Source: Pantoea dispersa
GTDB taxonomy: Bacteria > Pseudomonadota > Gammaproteobacteria > Enterobacterales > Enterobacteriaceae
Length of the DNA: 64,000 nucleotides
Direction of reading: 5' to 3'
Assembly: GCF_014155765.1 (NCBI RefSeq)
Contig: NZ_SCKT01000002.1
Coordinates: 528,427 to 592,426 of the forward strand
Part shown: one piece after another, positions 17,199-25,492 of the stretch
Position numbering within the stretch: position 1 is the first letter of the stretch
Layout: every line of letters begins with the position of its first letter
Made by a program: the position numbers and the translations under genes
Notes under the pieces: generated by a model
What the model saw: the letters and a program-made list of their open reading frames with translations, nothing else
What the model was told of the DNA's origin: nothing
The model's database searches: none

Positions 17199-17972
17199 AT
17201 GAAATTCAGCAATCACACCGTGCTGGTGACCGGCGCCAGCCGCGGTATTGGCGCCGCCATTGCCCAGGCCTTTGCCGCCGAAGGCGCGTTTGTCGTGGTC
17301 AACTATTTACGTAATCACGACGCCGCTGCGCAGGTGGTGGCGGCCTGTGAAGCACAGGGCGGGGGGGCACTGGCGATTGCCGCCGATGTGACCTGTGCCG
17401 CACAGGTAGCCGATATGATGCAGCAGATCGACGCCGCCACCGGCCGACTGGATGTGGTGGTGAACAATGACTTCGCACCTTATCGCTTCGATCCGGACCA
17501 GCGCCAGCGCTTCTGGGAAACGTCCTGGTCCGCTTACCAGACGCAGTTTGATGGCGCAGTGAACGCCTGCTACAACGTGTGTCAGGCGGCCTTGCCGCTG
17601 ATGCGCCGCCGCGCGCGCGGCAGTATCATCAATCTGGTGAGTGATTTGATCGCCCGGCCAGCGGTGGCTTATCACGACTATATCACCGCAAAAGCCGCGC
17701 TGACGGGCTTTAGCCGGACGCTGGCGGCCGAACTGGGGGCGCTGGGCATTCGGGTGAACTGCGTGGCGCCGGGACTGGTGTATCCCACCGATGCCAGTCA
17801 GCATACGCCAGAAGCGGTACGCCATGCGCTGACGGCGCAAACGCCGCTGGGACGACTGGCGCGCGCTGCGGATATCGCCGGGCCGGTGCTGTTTCTGGCA
17901 TCAGCGTGGAGCGAATTTGTCACCGGCCAGACGCTGTATGTCGATGGCGGGTTGGTGATGCAGGACCATTAA
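17199..17972 (+). CDS. Short-chain dehydrogenase/reductase (FabG-like)
   Basis: The protein has 257 residues with a Rossmann fold. The cofactor motif is TGASRGIG (11-18), and the catalytic residues are S148 (NLVSDL), Y161 and K165 (YITAK). The usual NNAG is replaced by NNDF at 89-92. The C-terminus has the family DGG. GGAG lies upstream of the ATG at 17199; a longer frame overlapping luxC has no binding site. It is the third gene of the riboswitch operon, 19 bases after luxC. FabG-like enzymes reduce 3-oxoacyl thioesters, but with LuxC/LuxE it may reduce or oxidise an aldehyde-derived intermediate. A strong hairpin follows. Confidence 0.92.
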   Translation: MKFSNHTVLVTGASRGIGAAIAQAFAAEGAFVVVNYLRNHDAAAQVVAACEAQGGGALAIAADVTCAAQVADMMQQIDAATGRLDVVVNNDFAPYRFDPDQRQRFWETSWSAYQTQFDGAVNACYNVCQAALPLMRRRARGSIINLVSDLIARPAVAYHDYITAKAALTGFSRTLAAELGALGIRVNCVAPGLVYPTDASQHTPEAVRHALTAQTPLGRLARAADIAGPVLFLASAWSEFVTGQTLYVDGGLVMQDH

Positions 17973-17974
17973 GC

Positions 17975-18004
17975 CAGGTCGCCAGTCGCTGCACTGGCGA
18001 CCTG
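17975..18004. terminator. Strong hairpin between convergent genes, probable bidirectional terminator
   Basis: CAGGTCGCCAGT (17975-17986) is perfectly complementary to ACTGGCGACCTG (17993-18004) around a six-base loop. It begins two bases after the SDR stop codon and lies before the converging copper-protein gene. No T-run follows, so termination may be Rho-assisted. Confidence 0.65.
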
Positions 18005-18031
18005 CCACCGCCCTCCCGGTACCTCTATCCG

Positions 18032-18364
18032 TTATTCCGCCATGCCCACCGTCATGCAGCTATCTGCGCACTGCAGGCAAATTTCAGCACAGGTCTGACA
18101 GTGCGGATGCTGGTGCTTCTGGCACTCCCAACCGGCCAGCTGACAGGCCATCGACGTAATGGTACAGAGCTGCTCGCTCAGTTCACTCTGGGCAGCCAGC
18201 AGTTGGGCGGTTACGCGACACAGCGCCGCGCACTGCTGATTCAGGCTAATGCAGACGCTCATCTCACTGGCGTCAGCGTCCAGCAGACAAGCCGCCGCAC
18301 AGTGGTCGCAGGCGGTCGCGCAGCGATAGCACAGCGCGATACAGTCATTGAGTTCAGCGTTCAT
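18032..18364 (-). CDS. Cys-rich four-helix copper storage protein (Csp/DUF326 family)
   Basis: The protein has 110 residues, 17 of them cysteine (8, 12, 15, 19, 22, 26, 38, 45, 49, 67, 74, 81, 89, 92, 96, 99, 103). They recur at three- to four-residue spacing along predicted helices. This is the pattern of Csp3-type cytosolic copper storage proteins, whose helix bundle core is filled with Cu(I)-thiolates. There is no Tat signal, so it is the cytoplasmic form. The ATG at 18364 has AAGGAA upstream; the longer frame to 18397 lacks one. No copper exporter gene lies next to it. Confidence 0.85.
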   Translation of the reverse strand: MNAELNDCIALCYRCATACDHCAAACLLDADASEMSVCISLNQQCAALCRVTAQLLAAQSELSEQLCTITSMACQLAGWECQKHQHPHCQTCAEICLQCADSCMTVGMAE

Positions 18365-18572
18365 GGGTTTCCTTAGCGTCAGGGTAAAACGACGCATATG
18401 TGAGCCTGAAGAGAGAATTTAGCTAAAACAGAGGGGATATCAAGTGGATAGCGGCGGATTAACCCCGGTAAGGTGCATCGCAGATGCAATTATCCCTTTA
18501 ATAATGCGGAGTTAGCTAATTGTAAGCTTGTGTATATATCAGCGCCGATAATAAAAACCGCTTAAATAAAAG

Positions 18573-18597
18573 TGTACAAGTCCGTGTGGCTTGTACA
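18573..18597. repeat. Perfect 8-bp inverted repeat TGTACAAG/CTTGTACA
   Basis: The arms lie at 18573-18580 and 18590-18597 with a nine-base spacer. There is no T-run. It resembles a dimeric regulator site, but no adjacent regulator gene is present. Confidence 0.45.
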
Positions 18598-18747
18598 AAT
18601 ATAGCCGCTGCGGATTTGTTAGTTAAATAAGCAATGGTTTAAATTCGTGGTAAATAAACGATGCAATTGAGACATTATAAGCGAAGCGGTAAATGCTGCC
18701 GGATCGCTGAAGATTTGATCGATTAATTGTTTTCCAGCGAGAAAATT

Positions 18748-18807
18748 ACTCTCCTGACAAGGTTTATCACGCATTTAAGCGAAGCGTAAACACAATGTCA
18801 GGAGAGT
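18748..18807 (-). terminator. Long perfect inverted repeat after the KGG gene, probable terminator
   Basis: ACTCTCCTGACA (18748-18759) mirrors TGTCAGGAGAGT (18796-18807) exactly. The 36-base spacer contains GTTTA/TAAAC and CGC/GCG pairs, so the whole forms one long hairpin. On the minus strand it lies about 50 bases after the KGG gene stop and is followed by AATTTTC, a modest T-run. It could equally be the core of a small RNA. Confidence 0.5.
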
Positions 18808-18856
18808 GTGGTGCCAAAGGTTATCGAGGTTAAATCAGTATTAAGAGGGGAAAGTC

Positions 18857-19060
18857 TTATTTACGACGACTGATCTTTCCTCCCTTCCTGCCGGCTTCAA
18901 TGGCACGCTGTGGATCGTTCTTAAAGTTACCGCCACTGACCTGACCACCCTTGCGGCCTGCTTCAGCCGCGCGCTCCTTATCGGCTGCGAAGTTGCCTGA
19001 ACCCCCACGACGTTGCGTCACTTTTTCTTCCTCTTCAGGTTTCTTCTTTGGATCCTTCAT
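18857..19060 (-). CDS. KGG-repeat stress protein (YciG/con-10 family)
   Basis: This 67-residue, highly charged protein has the GGSGNFAADKERAAEAGRKG and GGNFKNDPQRAIEAGRKGGK repeats typical of YciG and GsiB/con-10 hydrophilins, with a Lys/Glu-rich N-terminal extension. In E. coli yciG is induced in stationary phase together with yciF and yciE and affects motility and stress survival. A DUF892 (YciE-like) gene lies divergently about 450 bases away, which keeps the functional grouping. Molecular activity is unknown. Confidence 0.88.
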   Translation of the reverse strand: MKDPKKKPEEEEKVTQRRGGSGNFAADKERAAEAGRKGGQVSGGNFKNDPQRAIEAGRKGGKISRRK

Positions 19061-19512
19061 TTTTTTCCTCTCAGTTCATACCCGCATGAAGCAAAAATAA
19101 ATGTAGCGATGTTTTTACCATAATCAAGCCAGGAATAATCTTAACTTTTAATTTACAGCACGTTGGTTGTTTAACTATGAGTCAATTCCAGCTGATTTAT
19201 TCCGGCAAAACATCTGGGGTGGAATTGTTAACATTTTACTTTCATAAAGGGAAGCATTCTTTTAGCGCCGCTAATGTGATTCGATGAGGTTATGACAATT
19301 ATCCGCTGTCGCAATTCTTAAAAACCTTTCTTGCACAGCTGCGCTTACTTGCTACGTTTAATTAAGTTGTTCGCCTGGACTTAATTAGCGCTTCGCTTAT
19401 TTTCAGATAAACAGCCTGAAAGCGATGAGGTAAGAGCGTGCTGCCGGCTCAGTGACGAGCATCCAACGCGGCTGATGTGCCTGGCCGGTGTCACTTTACT
19501 TTGGAGCGAAAC
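19061..19512. other. Divergent intergenic region of about 450 bases
   Basis: It lies between the KGG-protein and DUF892 genes and is AT-rich with no supported gene. It must hold both promoters. Stationary-phase (RpoS) promoters are expected from the gene families, but I could not assign boxes with confidence. Confidence 0.5.
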
Positions 19513-20019
19513 ATGACGAAGGAATCTGTGTATCTGGACTGGCTGCGCGATGCGCATGCTATGGAAAAACACGCGGAAAGCTTGTTGAAAGCGGCGGTGT
19601 TGCGCCTGACGGAGCATCCCGCGTTGCAGACGCGCCTTGAGCAGTATCTTGAGCAAAGTCGTGAACAGCAGCAGCAGGTGAAAACGCTGCTGCGCCAGTA
19701 TGACAGCAGCTGGTCGGTGCTGAAGGAGTCGTTAGGCCGGATGTCGGCGGTCGGTCAGGCCGCCAGCGACATGCTGCAGGATGAAGAGGGCATCCGTGTG
19801 GCCGTCAGCAGCTACGTGTTCTGTAACTATAAAATCGCCACCTACTCGACGTTGCTGGTGGCCGCAGAGCAGGCGGAAGAGGGGGAGGATGTCAGGATCG
19901 TGCGGCGCATCCTGCAGCAGGAAAGCCAGATGGCCAGCAGGCTGCTGCAGCTGCTGCCACAGGCGGCAGAAGAAGCCATTGTGCTGCGCACGGAACCTGA
20001 GCTTTCCGGCACGGATTAA
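19513..20019 (+). CDS. DUF892 ferritin-like protein (YciE/YciF type)
   Basis: This 168-residue helical protein begins MTKESVYLDWLRDAHAMEKH. The family is a dimeric four-helix bundle resembling rubrerythrin and ferritin, with carboxylate/His metal positions such as the E and H in AMEKHAE and the later EEGIR and EQAEEGED segments. GGAG precedes the ATG at 19513. In enterics these genes belong to the stress-induced yciGFE group, and the KGG-repeat gene here is the divergent neighbour. The exact role is unknown. Confidence 0.85.
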   Translation: MTKESVYLDWLRDAHAMEKHAESLLKAAVLRLTEHPALQTRLEQYLEQSREQQQQVKTLLRQYDSSWSVLKESLGRMSAVGQAASDMLQDEEGIRVAVSSYVFCNYKIATYSTLLVAAEQAEEGEDVRIVRRILQQESQMASRLLQLLPQAAEEAIVLRTEPELSGTD

Positions 20020-20037
20020 GTCATCCTGCGGCGCGCC

Positions 20038-21000
20038 CTAGAGATCAATCACCAGTTCCGCCGATTTGCTGCGCGAGCAGCACAAGGCGATATACTGCTC
20101 CGGGGCGCTTTTTTCGCTGTCAGACTGCACGGTATCGCGGTGATCGATCTCTCCGGCGGTGACCCGCGTCAGGCAGGCGCCGCACATGCCCATCTCGCAG
20201 GAGAGCGGAACGTCCACGCCATGCTCCAGCAGCACCGTGGCAATGGTTTTGTCAGGCGGAATGGTACATTGCTGCCCACTGCGTGCCAGCGTCACGGTAA
20301 AGCCCTCTTCCGCGCCAGCCGTGCGGGCGACAGGTTTGAACGCTTCAGCGTGAATATTGGCGCTGTCCCAGCCGCGCGCCAGCGCCTGCTGCTGCATGTG
20401 CGTCATAAACCCTTCCGGCCCGCACAGGTACAGATGCGTGTCGGCGGCAGCATCAAGCAGTTCCGCCGGTGGATAATCACGGGCGCTGCGGCCTTCGCTG
20501 CTGTACCAGATTTCACAAAATCCATGCTGAAAACGCTGCGCCAGTTCGGCGGCAAAAGCTTCATCACCGCGCTGGCGCACAAAATAATGCAGCACAAAAG
20601 GCACGGCAGCGGCCTCCAGCGCCAGCGCCATGGCGTACAGCGGCGTAATGCCAATTCCGGCCGCCAGCAAAATGACTTTAGTGGCCGGTTGCAGAGGAAA
20701 CAGGTTGCGCGGTGGCGAAATCGCAATCGTCTGGCCGGGGCGCAGCGTGTCGTGCACGTAGCGTGATCCCCCGCGTGATTGCCCGTCGCGGGCAATACAG
20801 ATTTGATAGCCGCGCGCGTCATCGCAGCGTCCGGTCAGTGAGTACTGACGTATCAGACCATCACGCAGGTGGACATCAATGTGCGCACCCGGTTGCCAGT
20901 CCGGCAGCGGCTGGCCATTTTCCGCCACCAGCGTGACGCTGAGATTGTGACGTCCCTGACGGTACAGGCCATCCACCACCACATTCAGCAGATCACTCAT
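20038..21000 (-). CDS. Oxygenase reductase subunit (VanB-like: FMN/NAD and [2Fe-2S])
   Basis: This 320-residue protein is of the phthalate dioxygenase reductase type. An FMN-binding barrel (RQYSLTG motif) comes first, then an NAD domain (LLAAGIGITPLYAM and LYLCGPEGFM). A C-terminal plant-type [2Fe-2S] domain follows, with cysteines in SCEMGMCGACLTRV plus a later CC pair. It passes electrons from NADH to the Rieske oxygenase encoded just upstream (10 bases apart, same strand). Together they resemble vanillate O-demethylase VanAB, though related pairs act on other methoxy- or carboxylated aromatics. Confidence 0.9.
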   Translation of the reverse strand: MSDLLNVVVDGLYRQGRHNLSVTLVAENGQPLPDWQPGAHIDVHLRDGLIRQYSLTGRCDDARGYQICIARDGQSRGGSRYVHDTLRPGQTIAISPPRNLFPLQPATKVILLAAGIGITPLYAMALALEAAAVPFVLHYFVRQRGDEAFAAELAQRFQHGFCEIWYSSEGRSARDYPPAELLDAAADTHLYLCGPEGFMTHMQQQALARGWDSANIHAEAFKPVARTAGAEEGFTVTLARSGQQCTIPPDKTIATVLLEHGVDVPLSCEMGMCGACLTRVTAGEIDHRDTVQSDSEKSAPEQYIALCCSRSKSAELVIDL

Positions 21001-21010
21001 CGTTGCCTCC

Positions 21011-22042
21011 TTACACCAGGAAAAATTCGCCGAAGCCCATGCGCTTCAGGCCGCGGCGATAAGCAATGGAGCTGCGATCGGCCGGAATATGCGCTTCCAG
21101 AGCGAGGTCAAGCGGCAAACGCTCCGGCTGCTGGGTTTCCACCATCAGGCGATCTTCCTCGAACACGCGCTGATTGAAGGCGTGCACCTCTTCGACCGGG
21201 ATGTGCAGGTCAAAATTACGCGCGATGGGCGCAAACATCCGCGTTTTGCGCGCCGACACCGGCGACGCGGCATTCATGATCACCAGGCGCGATTCGCCGG
21301 GGAAATGAATGGTCAGCGTGGCGGTAAACGGCAGATGCATCTCGAAATGACGCAGCCAGCTAAATCCTTCCGGCGCCTGCTGCGGACTGTCAGCGGCAAA
21401 GTTACTCACTGAACTCCAGTAATCTACGGCAAAACCGGTCTCGGTTTCGACCGGGTTATAGGCAGGCACTACCTGGTTGTTGGGATCGGCGAAGGTTTCC
21501 GTGTGCACCCAGGCGAAGTGCGCCACATCCAGAAAACCTTCCACCTGACGTCCGGCAAAGCCGTTGACGTCAAAACCGGGGCAGTTGATCTGTTGAAAAC
21601 CTGCATCATCCCAGTGCGGCATGGTGGGCAGCGGCGCGGGCTGGTCAGCATCCGGCGCGAGGCACACCCAAATCAGCCCAAAGCGCTCTTCCACCGCGTA
21701 ACTGATCAGATTGAGCTTGGCCGGAATCGGCTGGTCGGGGCTGGACGGGATGCGATTGCAGCGGCCACCGGCACCGAAGCGCAAGCCGTGATAAGGGCAA
21801 ATGATACCCTCTTCATCATGAAAACCCAGCGTCAGCGGGACGCCACGATGCGGGCAAACGTCGCGTGCCGCTACCACCTGACCCTGCAGACGATACAGCA
21901 CCAGCTGCTCGTCAAGCAGCACCGCTTTGGTCGGTGCGCCGGCGATATCACAGGAACGGGCAACCGGATGCCACTGACGCGCCAGACGCAGCCAGTCATC
22001 AGGTTCAAACGTGCAGTGTGCGGGAGGCGTAATGTTATTCAT
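21011..22042 (-). CDS. Rieske oxygenase alpha subunit (VanA-like aromatic demethylase)
   Basis: The protein has 343 residues. The Rieske centre is formed by C63/H65 (CPHRG) and C82/H85 (CPYHG). The mononuclear iron site shows EGFLDVAHFAWVH with D172, H175 and H180. This architecture is that of vanillate O-demethylase and toluenesulfonate methyl-monooxygenase. It probably oxidatively demethylates a methoxylated aromatic acid, with the neighbouring reductase. A divergent LysR gene is 137 bases away, and an MFS transporter on the far side of that gene could import the substrate. The exact substrate cannot be read from sequence. Confidence 0.9.
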   Translation of the reverse strand: MNNITPPAHCTFEPDDWLRLARQWHPVARSCDIAGAPTKAVLLDEQLVLYRLQGQVVAARDVCPHRGVPLTLGFHDEEGIICPYHGLRFGAGGRCNRIPSSPDQPIPAKLNLISYAVEERFGLIWVCLAPDADQPAPLPTMPHWDDAGFQQINCPGFDVNGFAGRQVEGFLDVAHFAWVHTETFADPNNQVVPAYNPVETETGFAVDYWSSVSNFAADSPQQAPEGFSWLRHFEMHLPFTATLTIHFPGESRLVIMNAASPVSARKTRMFAPIARNFDLHIPVEEVHAFNQRVFEEDRLMVETQQPERLPLDLALEAHIPADRSSIAYRRGLKRMGFGEFFLV

Positions 22043-22179
22043 GCTGTTGTCCTGTCAGGTGCTCACACAAGGCGTAATAGAAGGCTTCATTTTTGTCAGG
22101 ACATTGTTAATATGCTTGCCTGTGCAAATCCATCAGCAAGAATGCAGCCAGGTGTTGCAAAAAACCGTACAGGTGAGCA

Positions 22180-23106
22180 ATGAGCCCGTTTTCCCGCTTT
22201 GCCGTCTATTTTGCCGAAGTGGCGCGCAGCGGCAGTTTGCGCAAAGCCGCTGAGCAGCTGCACGTTTCCGCTTCCGCCATTAACCGGCAGATTCTGCAGG
22301 CGGAAGAGAGTTTTGGTACGCCGCTGTTTGAGCGTTTGCCGGAAGGGCTGCGCATGACCACCGCCGGAGAATTGCTGTATGACGATGTGATGCGCTGGCA
22401 GCGTGAGTTTCGCGTCACGCGGCAGCGTTTCGATGATATACAGGGACTCAAGCGCGGTAACGTCACGGCCGGGCTGGTGCAGTCGCTGACCAAAGGCAGC
22501 GTGGCAGACGCCATCGCCGATATCGCACGCCAGCATCAGTGGCTGCGGCTGGAGCTGACGGTGGACAACAGCCACTGCATCAGCCAGATGATTCGCCAGT
22601 CGGAAATCGATTTTGGCCTGATTCTCGATCCCGCCGGGCAGAGCGGACTGGAAGTGCTGGCGTTTGCCGAACTGGAGATGGGCGTGGTGATGGCCGCTGA
22701 CCATCCGCTCAGCACGAGGCCGCTGCTGTCGCTCAGCGAACTCAGTCATGAGCGACACATTGTGCCTGGTGCCGCGCTGGTGGTCCATGAACGTGTCGAT
22801 GCGCTGTACCGCAAGCAGGGCCTGGCGCCGGAAAACATTATCGCCTGTAATGACATCCGCCTGATTCGCAGCCTGATTGCGCAGGGCACCGGCATCAGCG
22901 TGCTGAGCCTGCTGGACGTGATGACCGAGGTGCAGGAGAACCAGCTCTGCTTTGTACCGCTCAGGCACAGCGTGATGCGACCGCTGACCCTGGCGCTGTG
23001 TACTGCGCCGTCGCGCCAGCTGTCGCGGGCGGCGCAGATGGTGATTCAGCGCATGACTGAGGTGATAGAGGCGATGGCCAGTGTCAGGCCCGCAGGCGGG
23101 CCGTAA
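22180..23106 (+). CDS. LysR-type regulator, likely of the VanAB-like genes
   Basis: This 308-residue protein has an N-terminal winged helix (YFAEVARSGSLRKAAEQLHV, SASAINRQI) and a periplasmic-binding-like effector domain. It is divergent from the oxygenase genes and convergent with the MFS gene. AGGTG lies before the ATG. LysR proteins usually activate the divergent operon on binding the substrate or a product. Most known van clusters use GntR or AraC-type regulators, so this is a variant arrangement. Confidence 0.88.
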   Translation: MSPFSRFAVYFAEVARSGSLRKAAEQLHVSASAINRQILQAEESFGTPLFERLPEGLRMTTAGELLYDDVMRWQREFRVTRQRFDDIQGLKRGNVTAGLVQSLTKGSVADAIADIARQHQWLRLELTVDNSHCISQMIRQSEIDFGLILDPAGQSGLEVLAFAELEMGVVMAADHPLSTRPLLSLSELSHERHIVPGAALVVHERVDALYRKQGLAPENIIACNDIRLIRSLIAQGTGISVLSLLDVMTEVQENQLCFVPLRHSVMRPLTLALCTAPSRQLSRAAQMVIQRMTEVIEAMASVRPAGGP

Positions 23107-23112
23107 TCACGT

Positions 23113-24438
23113 TCAGTGCCCGGTTTCGGCATGCGGTGCGCGGGTTTTGCTGGCACCGGCACCGCCCGATGGACGGGCGATAATAATACCGAGAATACCG
23201 CCGGCAATCAGCGCCATCGCCACAATCAGCAATCCTGAGTGATAACTTTGCGTCGCATCTTTCATTTTTCCCAGCAGCGGCGGTAAACCCAGTCCGACAA
23301 AGTTTGCCACCGTATTGATAAAGGCAATCGATGCCGCAGCGGCTACGCCAGCTAATTTTTCTGTGGTCACGGCCCAGAATATTGGCGTCAGGGCAAAGTT
23401 AAGCCCGACGGTCAAGACCAGCAAAATATAGGCGAGCAGCAGGCTGCCCGAATAAATCGCGCCGGTTAATGCCAGGCCCGATAAAATTAATGGCAAACCC
23501 ATATGCCAGGCGCGTTCACCGCTACGATCGGAATGGCGTCCGTTTAAATACATAAATACGCAGGCCATCACAAAGGGCAGGGCGGATAACAGGCTGATAA
23601 TAAAATTGCTCTGCTCTGCGGCCATGCTTTTAATAATCAACGGCATGAACAGCGTAATGCCGATGGAACCGAACGCCTGTAAAAACCACACCAGACTAAG
23701 CAATAACACCGTACGATCTTTTAATGCCTGCAGCCAGGAGTGGTTCTTATTCAGGGTAACACCCAGATTGTCCTGTTCGAGGCGCTGACGCAGCCAGTGT
23801 TTTTGCGGTGTAGTTAACCAGACAGCATCGTCGGGCTTATCGGGTAAGCGCCACAGCACCAGACAACCAAGCACCACTGCGGGAATGCCTTCCAGCGCGA
23901 AAAGCCAGCGCCAGCCTGCGATATCGGCAATGCCATGCATATTGAGAATGGCACCGGAAATGGGCAGACCAATAATCGACGCGCCCACCGATCCCATATA
24001 AAAGAAAGACATTGCACGTGCGCGGTTACTTTTAGGGAACCAACAGGAAATATAATAGATAATACCCGGCGCAAAACCGGCTTCGGCCATACCGAGTAAA
24101 AAACGCATCACATATAACTGATTGGCGCTATGAACCAGCGCCATGCCGGTACTGACAATACCCCAGGTAATCATAATGCGCGCTATCCAGCGCCGGGCGC
24201 CGACTTTGGTCATTATGACATTACTGGGAATTTCAAACAGAATGTAGGAAATATAGAACATGCCGACACCGAGGCCGTACATGCTGGTGGTAAGCCCGAG
24301 ATCGGCATTCATTTGCAGCGCAGCGATAGAGATATTGGTTTTATCGAGATTAGCGACAAAATAACAGATCACGATAAACGGGATGATGCGCTTATTTAAT
24401 TGACTCAACGTAGAACCAGAAACATCGGAACTTATCAT
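23113..24438 (-). CDS. MFS transporter, anion:cation symporter family
   Basis: The protein has about 441 residues and 12 transmembrane helices. The opening QLNKRIIPFIVICYFVANLD, with DKTNIS after TM1, is the hallmark of the ACS family that imports hexuronates, galactonate, tartrate, 4-hydroxyphenylacetate and related acids. I chose the ATG at 24438 because GAGG lies six bases before it; an ATG at 24459 has none. It sits beside an aromatic demethylase cluster, but the double palindrome about 200 bases upstream resembles sites of sugar-acid GntR regulators. An aromatic acid and a sugar acid are both possible substrates. Confidence 0.88.
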   Translation of the reverse strand: MISSDVSGSTLSQLNKRIIPFIVICYFVANLDKTNISIAALQMNADLGLTTSMYGLGVGMFYISYILFEIPSNVIMTKVGARRWIARIMITWGIVSTGMALVHSANQLYVMRFLLGMAEAGFAPGIIYYISCWFPKSNRARAMSFFYMGSVGASIIGLPISGAILNMHGIADIAGWRWLFALEGIPAVVLGCLVLWRLPDKPDDAVWLTTPQKHWLRQRLEQDNLGVTLNKNHSWLQALKDRTVLLLSLVWFLQAFGSIGITLFMPLIIKSMAAEQSNFIISLLSALPFVMACVFMYLNGRHSDRSGERAWHMGLPLILSGLALTGAIYSGSLLLAYILLVLTVGLNFALTPIFWAVTTEKLAGVAAAASIAFINTVANFVGLGLPPLLGKMKDATQSYHSGLLIVAMALIAGGILGIIIARPSGGAGASKTRAPHAETGH

Positions 24439-24644
24439 ATCCACCTCGTCACGCAGCATTCCGCCACTCCGCGCCGGCAGACGGGCGCAAGGGTAGCGAT
24501 GTCATGAATGATCTGTTTCGCTTGCTAAGCAATAAATGAAGTGCAGCCGAAAATAAAAATCATTTTATTTCGGCCACGCGGCAGCATTAACTATGCCGAT
24601 AGTGATATTGCACATGAGCGATATAAATCGTCATGAGTTAGCAG

Positions 24645-24674
24645 TGTAGTACAATCTATTTTGATTGTACTACA
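24645..24674. promoter_or_regulatory. Double operator: 12-bp perfect inverted repeat containing two TGTAGTACAA units
   Basis: TGTAGTACAATC at 24645-24656 mirrors GATTGTACTACA at 24663-24674 with a six-base AT spacer. Each arm contains a nearly self-palindromic TGTAGTACAA, extended on the right arm to TTGTACTACAA. From memory this is close to the DgoR (galactonate, FadR-type GntR) operator. It lies upstream of the MFS gene and downstream of the aminopeptidase gene. No FadR-type gene is in the window. Confidence 0.55.
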
Positions 24675-24706
24675 ATAGAGATCACAGATTAGACGATTGG
24701 CAGGCG

Positions 24707-25492
24707 TTAAACGATCGCGGCGTAATCACCGGTACCCTCCGGCCAGGGTGTGAGCAGGTCGAAGCCGGTATCCGTGACGGCGACAGTGTGCTCCCACTGC
24801 GCGGACAGGGAGCGATCTTTGGTCACCACCGTCCAGCCATCGGACAGCACGCTGGTGCCCGCTTTACCGGCGTTAATCATGGGCTCAATGGTAAAAATCA
24901 TGCCAGCCTGCAGCGCCAGCCCCTGGCCCGGCGTGCCGTAATGCAGGATTTGTGGATCGCCGTGGTAGATCTCGCCAACGCCGTGACCGCAATACTCGCG
25001 GACCACGGAAAACCCGGCCTTTTCAGCGACCTGCTGAATAGCCGCACCGATATCGCCCAGCGTTGCACCGGGTTTCACCACCCGAATGCCTGCCACCATT
25101 GATTCATACGTCACGTCAACCAGGCGCTTAGCGCGTACCGAAGGCTGACCGACGAAATACATGCGGCTGGTGTCGCCGTACCAGCCGTCTTTGATGACCG
25201 CCACGTCGATATTGACGATGTCGCCGTCTTTGAGCTTTTTCTCGCCCGGAATCCCGTGGCACACCACGTGATTAACCGAGGTGCAAACGGTACGGGTGTA
25301 ACCCTGATAGCCAATGTTAGCCGGAATGACCTTTAGCTCATTGACAATATAGTCATGACAGCGGCGATCCAGTTCATCGGTGGTAACGCCGGGTTTCACC
25401 CAGGGCGCGATCATCTCGAGGACTTTGGCGGCGTCGTGACCGGCGGCACGCGCCCGTTCAATCTCTTCAGCGGTATGCAGTTTAATACTCAT
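24707..25492 (-). CDS. map: Methionine aminopeptidase, type I (extra copy)
   Basis: This 261-residue cytoplasmic enzyme removes initiator methionine. All five metal ligands are recognisable: D in NIDVAV, D in GDTSRMY, H in YCGHGVG, E in TIEPMI and E in QWEHTV. The length matches E. coli MAP. The housekeeping map gene normally sits beside rpsB, which is not here, so this is probably a second copy. It is coupled through an ATGA overlap to a ParD-like gene upstream, an arrangement resembling a toxin-antitoxin operon. Whether the pair has that role is unknown. Confidence 0.92.
   Translation of the reverse strand: MSIKLHTAEEIERARAAGHDAAKVLEMIAPWVKPGVTTDELDRRCHDYIVNELKVIPANIGYQGYTRTVCTSVNHVVCHGIPGEKKLKDGDIVNIDVAVIKDGWYGDTSRMYFVGQPSVRAKRLVDVTYESMVAGIRVVKPGATLGDIGAAIQQVAEKAGFSVVREYCGHGVGEIYHGDPQILHYGTPGQGLALQAGMIFTIEPMINAGKAGTSVLSDGWTVVTKDRSLSAQWEHTVAVTDTGFDLLTPWPEGTGDYAAIV

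Larger units (their letters stand above)
18365..18856. other. Gene-free AT-rich interval of about 490 bases
   Basis: No frame of convincing length on either strand. The interval carries two perfect inverted repeats listed separately (18573-18597 and 18748-18807). It probably holds the promoter of the copper-protein gene and the 3' end of the KGG-protein transcript. Confidence 0.6.
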
